From an uncultured Eubacteriales bacterium (GTDB taxonomy: Bacteria > Bacillota > Clostridia > Christensenellales > CAG-138), in NCBI GenBank assembly GCA_902786465.1, contig CADACQ010000001.1, positions 62,001 through 126,000 of the forward strand: a stretch of DNA of 64,000 bases, in the 5' to 3' direction. Below, one piece after another: positions 15,958 to 22,821 of this stretch. The notes beneath the pieces were generated by a model. That model was not told the DNA's origin and searched no databases. It saw nothing but the letters and a program-made list of their open reading frames with translations. The position numbers were made by a program, and so were the translations under genes. Position 1 is the stretch's first letter. Each line of letters opens with the position of its first letter.

Positions 15958-17498
15958 TCGTGGAATTCGAGCCCCTGCTCTACGATCTCACGGTCTTCAT
16001 CGACGGATCCGGCGATTGCTCCGTGTCGGATTACTTCGATTACGATGGGGAGTACGACGTCTATAAGTGCGAGGCGGGGAGCACCGTCATCGTGTCGGCC
16101 GGCGCCAATGAGGACAACGCCCTGACCGCCTTCTATGTGAACGGCGAATCCGTTTCCTTCGATCCCGCCCACCCCGAGATCTCCATCCCCATGGACGGCG
16201 ACAAGACGGTTGAGGCGGTCTTCAAGCCGCTGCACACCATCCGGTTCGCCAACGACATGCCGAGCTATGGCACCATTACCTGCAACGGCCTGTCGGCAGA
16301 CGAAGATCATCCCGCCATCTCGGTCAAAGCGGCCGAAGGCCAGACGGTAACCTTCACCCTCACCCCCAAGACGGGCTGTGAGGTCGGCACGGTCGAAGTC
16401 GATCCTTCGGGCGGCGGTACCCTTTCCTCCAGCGGCAGCACGTACACCTTTACCGTGGGTACGGGGAACGCCACCATCTACGTGTACTTTGGCCCCAAGC
16501 CAGGCCATCAGATCCATGTTTCCACGGTTCCGGACGAGGATTTCCTGGGCTTTGAAATCTCCGCGGACATTTACGGGATCGACGATACCTTCCCGCCGGG
16601 CGCCACCGTCACCATTACCCCTGAGCTGGAGGGGCCCTATGCCTACGACCACATGGTGGTCAACGGCGGTAGCTACAGCAATCAATCGTACAGCGTCAAC
16701 CCCGTGACCATCACCATGCCGGATACGGACGTGTACATCACCATTTACTTCACCGAGATTACCTACCACAGCATCAACGTGAGCGGTACAGAAGGCTGCG
16801 CCGGGGTGTCGCCCTCGTGGAGGCCGGACCTGGCACCGGGCGACTCGGTCAACATCACCTGGGAGGCTGAAACGGGCTACGAGTTCTCCAGTTGGTCCGT
16901 CACAGGAACGGATGACTATTCCCTGAACTCCGACAAGACCGGCGGCACCGTGGTCATGGGCGACGCGGACGTGAACGTAACGGTGTACTTCGTCCTGGCA
17001 TCGTCCTCTGGTCTCCATGTGCACGTGGCGACGATGGATCCGTCGGGCTGCGCGTCGGTGACCTGGTCTCCCATGCGGGAGAGCTACGAAACGGGCGACG
17101 AGATCGCCATCACTGTCACGGCTGCAACGGGCTATGTCCTGGATATGGTGTACCTCAACGGCGACGCTGAGGCATGCGATGAGATCTCGCCGTATACGAC
17201 TTCGTATACCTTCAGCGACCAGGATCTCTACATCGGCGTCACGGGCTTCCAGATCACCTACAGCGTGTACGCTTCTGGCGATATCGAAGTCGATCCTGAC
17301 TCCGGGCCTACGGGTACCACCGTCTCCGTATCCTTCTATCTCCCCAATGGCTCTTCCTACGCCGCAAGCATTTCGGACGACGACGGCGCTATCTCGTTCA
17401 GCGAGTCCAAGGGTGACGTAACGGATGACGGCACGCTCGTCACGCTGACCTTCAGCATACGGAACTCCGATGTGTACGTGTCCGTCAGTATCACGTAA
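15933..17498 (+). CDS. surface repeat protein, C-terminal part (continuation after frameshift)
   Basis: The reading frame is open upstream to about 15843 and continues the N-terminal part. The ATG at 15933 lies inside a repeat (FTMPERDVYM) and is not a real start. It holds the end of repeat 2 and repeats 3-8. Each repeat has a Gly/Pro turn such as PGATVTI or TGDEIAI, a GY-F-W-like centre (TGYEFSSWSV), and an end of the type MPDTDVYITIYF. There is no LPXTG motif or other C-terminal anchor, which fits anchoring by the N-terminal helix. Likely an adhesin or cell-surface scaffold, but the ligand is unknown. Confidence 0.75.
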   Translation: MPERDVYMIVEFEPLLYDLTVFIDGSGDCSVSDYFDYDGEYDVYKCEAGSTVIVSAGANEDNALTAFYVNGESVSFDPAHPEISIPMDGDKTVEAVFKPLHTIRFANDMPSYGTITCNGLSADEDHPAISVKAAEGQTVTFTLTPKTGCEVGTVEVDPSGGGTLSSSGSTYTFTVGTGNATIYVYFGPKPGHQIHVSTVPDEDFLGFEISADIYGIDDTFPPGATVTITPELEGPYAYDHMVVNGGSYSNQSYSVNPVTITMPDTDVYITIYFTEITYHSINVSGTEGCAGVSPSWRPDLAPGDSVNITWEAETGYEFSSWSVTGTDDYSLNSDKTGGTVVMGDADVNVTVYFVLASSSGLHVHVATMDPSGCASVTWSPMRESYETGDEIAITVTAATGYVLDMVYLNGDAEACDEISPYTTSYTFSDQDLYIGVTGFQITYSVYASGDIEVDPDSGPTGTTVSVSFYLPNGSSYAASISDDDGAISFSESKGDVTDDGTLVTLTFSIRNSDVYVSVSIT

Positions 17499-17550
17499 GC
17501 TCAGGCTTACTTTCGACCAACAAGAGGTATAACAGGAAGGAGAACACACT

Positions 17551-18492
17551 ATGAGCAACAACAAACAGCGCAGAGGCAGCGGAGCCTTGGGCTTCATCAT
17601 CGCCCTGGTCCTTCTCGCCTTCATCATCTTCGCCGGACAGACCAACGTCTTCGGCGCGGTCAGCGAGAACCTGCGGGAACGGCTCGCCACGCTGTTCACC
17701 CGGGAAGCGGGCGGCTATGAGTCCGTCATCGCCCGGATCCTGGCCGCAATCGCCGCCATTGCCCTCACCTATATCATCTGCCGGATCCTCTGCTTCATCC
17801 TGGACAAGTGCAGCAAGAGCGCCCGGACCCGCACGGTGAACGAGCTCATCGGCAACATCGTCACCTACCTGGGCGTGATCCTGGGCATCGTCTGGGCCCT
17901 GACCATCCTGGGCCTCAACCCCACCGCCGCTTTCGCGAGTTTGGGCATCGTCACGTTGATCATCGGCTTTGCGGCACAGCGGCTCATTGAGGACGTGATC
18001 TCCGGCCTGTTCATCGTCATGGAGAGCCAGTACAACGTGGGCGACATCATCATCCTGGACGACTTCCGCGGCACCGTCAAGCGCATCGGCGTGCGGACCA
18101 CCACCATCGTGGATCCCGGCGGAAACTACAAGGTGGTGAACAACTCCGATATCCGCAACTTCCAGAACCGGTCCAAGGCCCTGTCCCTGGCCGTGTCCGA
18201 GATCGGCATCACCTACGGCGAGGACATCCCCCACGCCGAAGCCATCATCAAGGAAGCCCTGCCCGGCATGTATGAACGCAACAGCGACGTGTTCGAGGCC
18301 GTGCCCGACTACATGGGCGTGGAGAACCTGGCCGACTCCGCCGTGGTCCTCCGGTTCACCGTGGCTTGCAAGGAGCAGAACGTGTTCGTGGCCCGGCGGC
18401 GGCTCAACCGGGAGCTCCGCATCCTCTTCGCCGAAAAGGGCATCGAGGTCCCGTTCCCCCAGGTCACCGTCTGGAAGGGCGAGCAGGACTGA
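17551..18492 (+). CDS. mscS: MscS-family small-conductance mechanosensitive channel
   Basis: 313 residues. Three hydrophobic segments are seen; the third, pore-lining one is Ala/Gly-rich (ASLGIVTLIIGFAAQRLIEDVISG). It is followed by the beta domain motif FIVMESQYNVGDIIILDDFRGTVKRIGVRTTTI, the MscS hallmark. It opens under membrane tension to release solutes during hypo-osmotic shock. GGAAGGAG lies upstream. No partner gene is evident. The specific symbol is by family only. Confidence 0.9.
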   Translation: MSNNKQRRGSGALGFIIALVLLAFIIFAGQTNVFGAVSENLRERLATLFTREAGGYESVIARILAAIAAIALTYIICRILCFILDKCSKSARTRTVNELIGNIVTYLGVILGIVWALTILGLNPTAAFASLGIVTLIIGFAAQRLIEDVISGLFIVMESQYNVGDIIILDDFRGTVKRIGVRTTTIVDPGGNYKVVNNSDIRNFQNRSKALSLAVSEIGITYGEDIPHAEAIIKEALPGMYERNSDVFEAVPDYMGVENLADSAVVLRFTVACKEQNVFVARRRLNRELRILFAEKGIEVPFPQVTVWKGEQD

Positions 18493-18510
18493 TATTTGGA
18501 GACTTTATCT

Positions 18511-18650
18511 TTTGCCGCTTTTTCTCTTTAAACAAAGAGAAAAAGCGGCGGAAAAAGAGAAACTTAAGAAGGGGATGTCAGACCGTTCAACCCACTGTCT
18601 CCCCTTCTTAAAGTTCTTTTGGGCGTCTTTTCTTTCAAGAAAAGCCGCAA
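18511..18650. repeat. three-hairpin dispersed repeat (family 1), full copy A
   Basis: Three inverted repeats in series. A 16-bp perfect stem GCCGCTTTTTCTCTTT/AAAGAGAAAAAGCGGC (18514-18549, loop AAAC). A central stem AACTTAAGAAGGGG/CCCCTTCTTAAAGTT (18561-18615) around a unique ~26-nt core. A short stem CTTTTCTT/AAGAAAAG (18627-18644). Copies B (39213-39347) and C (56119-56250) share the order in the opposite direction. It holds no ORF of its own and lies between mscS and the GH53 gene. Confidence 0.85.
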
Positions 18651-18680
18651 ATATAAATCATTCCTATAAAGGAGATCCCT

Positions 18681-20624
18681 ATGAAACGCATCGGCATGGC
18701 TTTGTTGGCTGTGACCCTGCTCGTCGGCTGCGCCGGGGGCGAGGCCGGAAAGGGCGATGAGAAGAAGGAGGCGGCGGCCGTGACGTCGGACAGCCTGTAC
18801 GTGGAGAAGATCGAGAACCTGCCCGAGGACTTTTTCCTGGGCGCGGACGTGTCGAGCCTCCTTGCCGAGGAGGCCAGCGACGTGGTCTATAAGGGCTTCG
18901 ACGGCCAGCCTGCCGACATGCTGAAGGTGCTGGCGGACAGCGGCCTCAACTGCGTCCGGGTCCGGGTCTGGGTGGACCCCTTCGACAAGGACGGCCACGG
19001 CTACGGCGGCGGCAACTGCACAGCCGAGACCGCCGGCGAGATCGGCGCCCGGGCGGCCAAATACGGCCTGAAGCTCCTGGTGGATTTCCACTACTCCGAC
19101 TTCTGGGCGGACCCCGCCAAGCAGCAGGCCCCCAAGGCCTGGGCGAACCTGGACGAGAACGGCAAGGCGGAAAAGGTCAGGGCCTACACCGCCGAGAGCC
19201 TGCAGCTCATCCGGGACGCCGGGGCGGATATCGCCATGGTCCAGATCGGCAACGAGACCACCAAGGGCATCTGCGGGGAGACCTCCGTGCCCAAGATGTG
19301 CGCCATCTACCGGGCGGGCTGCGAGGCGGTCCGCGCCTTCGATCCCAACGTGCTGATCGCCGTCCACTTCACCAACCCCGAGGCCGGAAACTACGCCAAG
19401 CTCGCCTACATGCTGGCCAGCAACCAGGTGGACTACGACGTGTTCGCCTCCTCCTACTACCCCTACTGGCACGGCACGCTGGAGAACCTGCAGGCGCAGC
19501 TTGCCGCCGTGGCGACCCAATATAAGAAGAAGGTCATGGTGGCCGAGACCCAGTGGGCCTACACCGCCGCGGACGGGGACGAGAGCCCCAACTCCATCGG
19601 CGAGGAGCTCAAATACGACAAGCCCTACCCCTTCACCGTCCAGGGCCAGAGCCGGGAGGTGCGGGACGTGGCGGCGGCGGTCGCCTCCATCGAGGGCGGC
19701 GTCGGCGTCTTCTACTGGGAGGCGGGCTGGATCCCCGTGCCCGGGGCGGACTGGGCCGCGCGCAGCGCCAAGTGGGAGCAGTTCGGCAGCGGCTGGGCCA
19801 GCTCCTACGCCGGGGAGTACGACCCGGGCGACGCGGGCAAGTACTACGGCGGCAGCGCCTGCGACAACCAGGCCCTGTTCGACTTTCAGGGGAACCCCCT
19901 GGAATCCCTGAAGACCTTCGGTCTGCTGCGCACCGGCAGCGACGCCCCCGTCCAGGCGGACGCCCTGGACAGCGCGGTGGTGACCGTGCGGGTGGGCGAG
20001 AGCTTTGAGCTGCCCAAGACCGTCCCCGCCATCTTCACCGACGGCTCCCGGGCCGAGACCGAGGTCCTGTGGGACGAGGCCGAAGTAAAGGGGATCAGCA
20101 CCGACCAAGTGGCCAAATACGTCATCCACGGCAGCGGCGGCGGCAAGAGCGCCCTGTGCTACGTAAACGTGGTGGAGGCCAACTATCTCGAAAACTACAG
20201 TTTCGAGGACAAGGACCTGTCCATGTGGCAGATCACGGCCCTCAAAGCCGAGCCCCAGGCGGACTTCCAGATCAAAGCCACCGACGCCTACACCGGCGAC
20301 GTGTCCCTCCACTTCTGGAACGGCACGGCGGTGGAATTCAAGTGCGAGCAGACCGTCACGGACCTCCCCGACGGCGCCTGGCGGATCAGCGTCCGGGGCC
20401 AGGGCGGCGACGTGGGCGACGACGCCCTCCTCCAGCTCTACGCCGTGGCCGACGGAGAGACCTACACCGCGACCATGACCTTCAACGGCTGGGTCAACTG
20501 GCAGGAGGCCGTGATCGAGCACGTGCCCTGCGCCTCCGGGGAGATCACCGTGGGCGTCTACGTCCGCTGCCAGGGCGGCGGCTGGGGCACCTTCGACGAC
20601 TTCCTCCTGAACCCGGAGAAGTAG
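18681..20624 (+). CDS. GH53 endo-beta-1,4-galactanase lipoprotein with C-terminal carbohydrate-binding region
   Basis: 647 residues. Signal MKRIGMALLAVTLLVGC with lipobox Cys17 anchors it outside the cell. The GH53 barrel spans about 45-410: DFHYSDFWADPAKQ, acid/base Glu192 in VQIGNETTKG, nucleophile Glu289 in VMVAETQWAY, and the WEAGWIPVPG loop. A bacterial Ig-like domain (about 430-500, VTVRVGESFELP) and a C-terminal jelly-roll module (about 505-645, from YLENYSFEDKDLSMW) of the carbohydrate-binding kind follow. It cuts beta-1,4-galactan of pectin side chains. AAAGGAGAT precedes the ATG. No galactan transporter is nearby. Confidence 0.93.
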   Translation: MKRIGMALLAVTLLVGCAGGEAGKGDEKKEAAAVTSDSLYVEKIENLPEDFFLGADVSSLLAEEASDVVYKGFDGQPADMLKVLADSGLNCVRVRVWVDPFDKDGHGYGGGNCTAETAGEIGARAAKYGLKLLVDFHYSDFWADPAKQQAPKAWANLDENGKAEKVRAYTAESLQLIRDAGADIAMVQIGNETTKGICGETSVPKMCAIYRAGCEAVRAFDPNVLIAVHFTNPEAGNYAKLAYMLASNQVDYDVFASSYYPYWHGTLENLQAQLAAVATQYKKKVMVAETQWAYTAADGDESPNSIGEELKYDKPYPFTVQGQSREVRDVAAAVASIEGGVGVFYWEAGWIPVPGADWAARSAKWEQFGSGWASSYAGEYDPGDAGKYYGGSACDNQALFDFQGNPLESLKTFGLLRTGSDAPVQADALDSAVVTVRVGESFELPKTVPAIFTDGSRAETEVLWDEAEVKGISTDQVAKYVIHGSGGGKSALCYVNVVEANYLENYSFEDKDLSMWQITALKAEPQADFQIKATDAYTGDVSLHFWNGTAVEFKCEQTVTDLPDGAWRISVRGQGGDVGDDALLQLYAVADGETYTATMTFNGWVNWQEAVIEHVPCASGEITVGVYVRCQGGGWGTFDDFLLNPEK

Positions 20625-20644
20625 CGCTCTGTGCGGCGAATCAA

Positions 20645-20752
20645 AACGATCCCCCTAACGCCCCCCTCTTCGCGAGGGGGGCTTTTGGTTGTGCTTTAGG
20701 AGCCCCCCGTGCGTAACGGGAGGACGGCCAACAAGGGCCAAGGGGGATCGCT
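20645..20752. repeat. dispersed palindromic repeat (family 2), full copy, includes terminator
   Basis: An outer 10-bp stem CGATCCCCCT (20647-20656) / AGGGGGATCG (20741-20750) encloses three inner hairpins: GCCCCCCTC/GAGGGGGGC (20660-20682, then TTTT), CCCGT/ACGGG (20706-20720) and GGCC/GGCC (20726-20739). A half copy in reverse orientation lies at 36341-36390. The first inner hairpin doubles as the terminator of the GH53 gene. Confidence 0.75.
20660..20686 (+). terminator. rho-independent terminator after GH53 gene
   Basis: GCCCCCCTC, loop TTCGC, GAGGGGGGC and TTTT, 36 nt after the stop codon. It is part of repeat family 2. Confidence 0.85.
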
Positions 20753-20789
20753 GTAGAAAAAATAATTAACACTTTGCGCAAAATACCCC

Positions 20790-20818
20790 TTGACACATTA
20801 TACTATGCGTAGTATAGT
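20790..20818 (+). promoter_or_regulatory. padR promoter with overlapping palindromic operator
   Basis: TTGACA (20790-20795), 17-nt spacer, TATAGT (20813-20818). The palindrome TATACTA-TGCG-TAGTATA covers 20799-20816, that is the spacer and most of the -10 box. This is the expected place for PadR to repress its own operon. Confidence 0.75.
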
Positions 20819-20844
20819 ATCACGTGAAGGGAGGCATGAGACGT

Positions 20845-21159
20845 ATGGATGTTCAAATGAAGCGCGGTTTGCTGGACGTGTGCGTCCTGGCCGCCATCCA
20901 GTCGGAGGATTCCTACGGGTATCAGATCATCAAGGATATACGCCCGTATGTGGACGTCTCCGAATCCACCCTCTACCCCATCCTACGGCGGTTGGAGGAG
21001 GGGCGGCTGCTGACGGTCCGCTCTGTGGAACACAACGGGCGGCTGAGAAAGTACTACCACATCACCGAGGCCGGCAGGGGCCGGATCGAGGATTTCAAGC
21101 GGGACTGGCATGAGATGGAGTCCATCTACCGGTTCATCACAAAGGGAGGGCAAGTGTGA
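20845..21159 (+). CDS. PadR-family transcriptional regulator
   Basis: 104 residues from the ATG at 20845. The winged-helix core shows MKRGLLDVCVLAAI, YGYQIIKDI, ESTLYPILRRLEEGRLL and the wing RKYYHITEAGRGRI, all typical of short (PadR-s2) members. AAGGGAGG lies ten bases upstream; in-frame ATGs at 20824 and 20836 are too far from or too close to it. It should repress the promoter at 20790-20818. It is followed by a HAAS/DUF1700 and a DUF4097 gene, a grouping known from Firmicutes for sensing envelope or drug stress. Confidence 0.92.
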   Translation: MDVQMKRGLLDVCVLAAIQSEDSYGYQIIKDIRPYVDVSESTLYPILRRLEEGRLLTVRSVEHNGRLRKYYHITEAGRGRIEDFKRDWHEMESIYRFITKGGQV

Positions 21160-21243
21160 AAAATCATGGCTTTTTCACACTTGTAGTTTGTGCCTTTGCT
21201 GCGGAACGGCGCAGCAATTTCGCAAGCGAAACCGGCAAAACTA
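21154..21243. repeat. hairpin plus cloverleaf-like palindrome between padR and DUF1700
   Basis: First, GTGTGAAAAA/TTTTTCACAC (21154-21180), which covers the padR stop codon. Then an outer stem TAGTTTGTGCC (21184-21194) / GGCAAAACTA (21234-21243) enclosing two hairpins: TTGCTGCG/CGCAGCAA (21196-21217) and TTTCGC-aa-GCGAAA (21218-21231). Both inner hairpins are perfect. The layout resembles a three-way junction RNA or a REP-like element. Confidence 0.75.
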
Positions 21244-21265
21244 CTATGAAAGGAATGGAAATATA

Positions 21266-21871
21266 ATGAGCAGGGATGCATTCATCGGGGAGCTGCGCCA
21301 TCGGATGGCGGGCCTGCCCCAGGACGCCGTGGAGCGCACGGTGGAGTATTACAGCGAGCTGATCGCCGATTCCATGGAGGACGGGCTCAGCGAGGCGGAG
21401 GCCGTATCGCGGCTCGGCTCCCTGGACGAGATCGTATCGAGCGTGGTCAAGGAGACGCCCCTGCCGAAGATCATCGAAACCCGGGTCCAGGAGACCAAGA
21501 AGAAGGGCGGCTCCGGCTGGGTGATCGCGCTGCTGATCCTGGGCGCGCCGGTGTGGCTGCCGCTGCTCATCGCGGTGTTGGCCGTGCTGTTCGCCCTGTT
21601 CGTGGCCCTGTGGGCCGTAGTCATCGCCCTGTGGGCGGCGGTGCTGGCCGTGGTGCTGACCGGCGTGGCCGCCGTGGGCGTGGGCATCTTCGAGCTCATC
21701 CGGCTCCACGTGCCCCAGGGGCTGGTGCTGCTGGGCGGCGGGCTGGTGTGCCTGGGCCTCTGTGCGCTGCTGTATCTGTTGATGAAGCTGCTGACCGTGG
21801 GCACGGTGAAGCTGTGCAAGTGGGTCTGGATCGGCATTAAATCTTTGTTTGTGGGAAAGAAGGCGAAATAA
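21266..21871 (+). CDS. HAAS/DUF1700-domain membrane protein
   Basis: 201 residues from the ATG at 21266 (AAAGGA upstream); the open frame reaches back to 21110 through the palindrome. The N-terminal HAAS domain (about 1-75) has the family pattern SRDAFIGELRHRMAGLP, then VEYYSELIADSMEDGLSEAEA and RLGSLDEIV. Four strongly hydrophobic segments follow (about 85-185), very rich in Ala, Val and Leu, and a basic tail. HAAS proteins work with PadR repressors, probably as membrane anti-repressors or sensors. The start of the next gene is one base after its stop. Confidence 0.88.
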   Translation: MSRDAFIGELRHRMAGLPQDAVERTVEYYSELIADSMEDGLSEAEAVSRLGSLDEIVSSVVKETPLPKIIETRVQETKKKGGSGWVIALLILGAPVWLPLLIAVLAVLFALFVALWAVVIALWAAVLAVVLTGVAAVGVGIFELIRLHVPQGLVLLGGGLVCLGLCALLYLLMKLLTVGTVKLCKWVWIGIKSLFVGKKAK

Positions 21872-21872
21872 T

Positions 21873-22718
21873 ATGAAAAAGACTGCTATCGCTATTTTGA
21901 TCGCCGTGCTGGTGGTGGCCATCGGCGGGGCGCTGGTGTTCGCGGGCTTGAGCGCCGTGCACTATGATTTCAAGCGCCTGGATCGGACGGAGTACGCCAC
22001 CAACACCTATTCCGTGGGCACGGTGCATGCCATCGACATCCAAGGCGAGACCGCCGACGTGGAACTGGTGGCGGAGGGCGAGGCCGACTGCAAGGTGGTC
22101 TGCTTCGAGAACGACCGGGAGAAATACACCGTGGACGCGGTGGACGGGACCCTCGTCATCCGGCCCGAGAATGGAAAGCCCCGCTGGAGCCTGTTCGGTT
22201 TCGCCTTCAAGAGCCCCAAGATCACCGTGTATCTGCCCGCGGGGCAGTATGAGCTGCTGAAGGTGGACCTGGGCACCGGGGACATGGCTGCGGACAAGGC
22301 CCTTTCCTTCGACCGGCTGGACGTGGAGCTGGGCACCGGGGATCTGACGCTGGACGGGGTCCAGGCAGGCGCGGTGGCCGTCCGCGGCGGCACCGGGGAT
22401 ATCCGGATCAGCGACATGGCGGCCCAAAATGCGGACCTGTCGTTGAACACGGGACGCATGGTGCTGGTGAACCTGGTGTGCGCCGGGGATCTGAGGGCTG
22501 AGAGCAAAACCGGGGACATCCGGCTCACCAGCGTGGACGGGGCGAACCTGTACCTTTCCGCTTCCACCGGCGATATCGAGGGCAGCATCCGGACCGAGAA
22601 GGTCTTCTCCGCCCACACCTCCACAGGCAAGGTATCCGTCCCCGCCACCACGGCTGGCGGCCGCTGCGAAGCCCAGACCAGCACAGGGGACATCCGGTTG
22701 ACGATCAGTGGTAAATAA
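21873..22718 (+). CDS. DUF4097-family beta-strand repeat protein, membrane-anchored
   Basis: 281 residues. One N-terminal hydrophobic segment (about 4-24, AIAILIAVLVVAIGGALVF), without a lipobox, precedes an extracellular beta-helix-like region. There short repeats of the type LGTGDMAADKALSFDRLDVE, TGDLTL, TGDIRIS and KTGDIRLTSVDGANL recur about every 20 residues. That is the DUF4097 pattern, the same fold class as LiaX/YvlB. It likely acts in envelope-stress sensing with the PadR and HAAS genes. A bidirectional terminator follows. Confidence 0.87.
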   Translation: MKKTAIAILIAVLVVAIGGALVFAGLSAVHYDFKRLDRTEYATNTYSVGTVHAIDIQGETADVELVAEGEADCKVVCFENDREKYTVDAVDGTLVIRPENGKPRWSLFGFAFKSPKITVYLPAGQYELLKVDLGTGDMAADKALSFDRLDVELGTGDLTLDGVQAGAVAVRGGTGDIRISDMAAQNADLSLNTGRMVLVNLVCAGDLRAESKTGDIRLTSVDGANLYLSASTGDIEGSIRTEKVFSAHTSTGKVSVPATTAGGRCEAQTSTGDIRLTISGK

Positions 22719-22732
22719 GTTTGATTGTGCCG

Positions 22733-22752
22733 CTTTTTCTCTTCAAGATAAA
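22733..22752. repeat. partial copy of repeat family 1
   Basis: GTGCCGCTTTTTCTCTTCAA matches one arm of the 16-bp stem of copies A and B and then runs directly into a terminator hairpin. Confidence 0.55.
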
Positions 22753-22782
22753 AACCACTCGGCAGAGGCGCCGAGTGGTTTT
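22751..22782. terminator. bidirectional terminator between DUF4097 gene and uxaC
   Basis: CCACTCGGC (22755-22763), loop AGAGGC, GCCGAGTGG (22770-22778), with AAAA on the left and TTTT on the right, so it can stop both converging transcripts. Confidence 0.85.
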
Positions 22783-22821
22783 GCTTTGTTCAGCGGTTGC
22801 CGCAAAGGGCGGCCTCCTGTT

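Noticed and set aside
15807..17699. Minus-strand open frame of 630 codons opposite the surface repeat gene
   Set aside because: The plus-strand frames show clear repeated domains with conserved spacing. The minus frame crosses the frameshift and reads into the start of the MscS gene without a plausible family.
18511..18650. Repeat family 1 as an insertion sequence
   Set aside because: It has no ORF, and I cannot find a clear target-site duplication in the flanks. It can only be called a repeat or possible non-autonomous element from this window.
18564..20522. Minus-strand open frame of 652 codons opposite the GH53 gene
   Set aside because: The plus strand has an intact lipoprotein signal, GH53 catalytic motifs and a strong RBS. 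The minus frame begins inside repeat A and has no domain.
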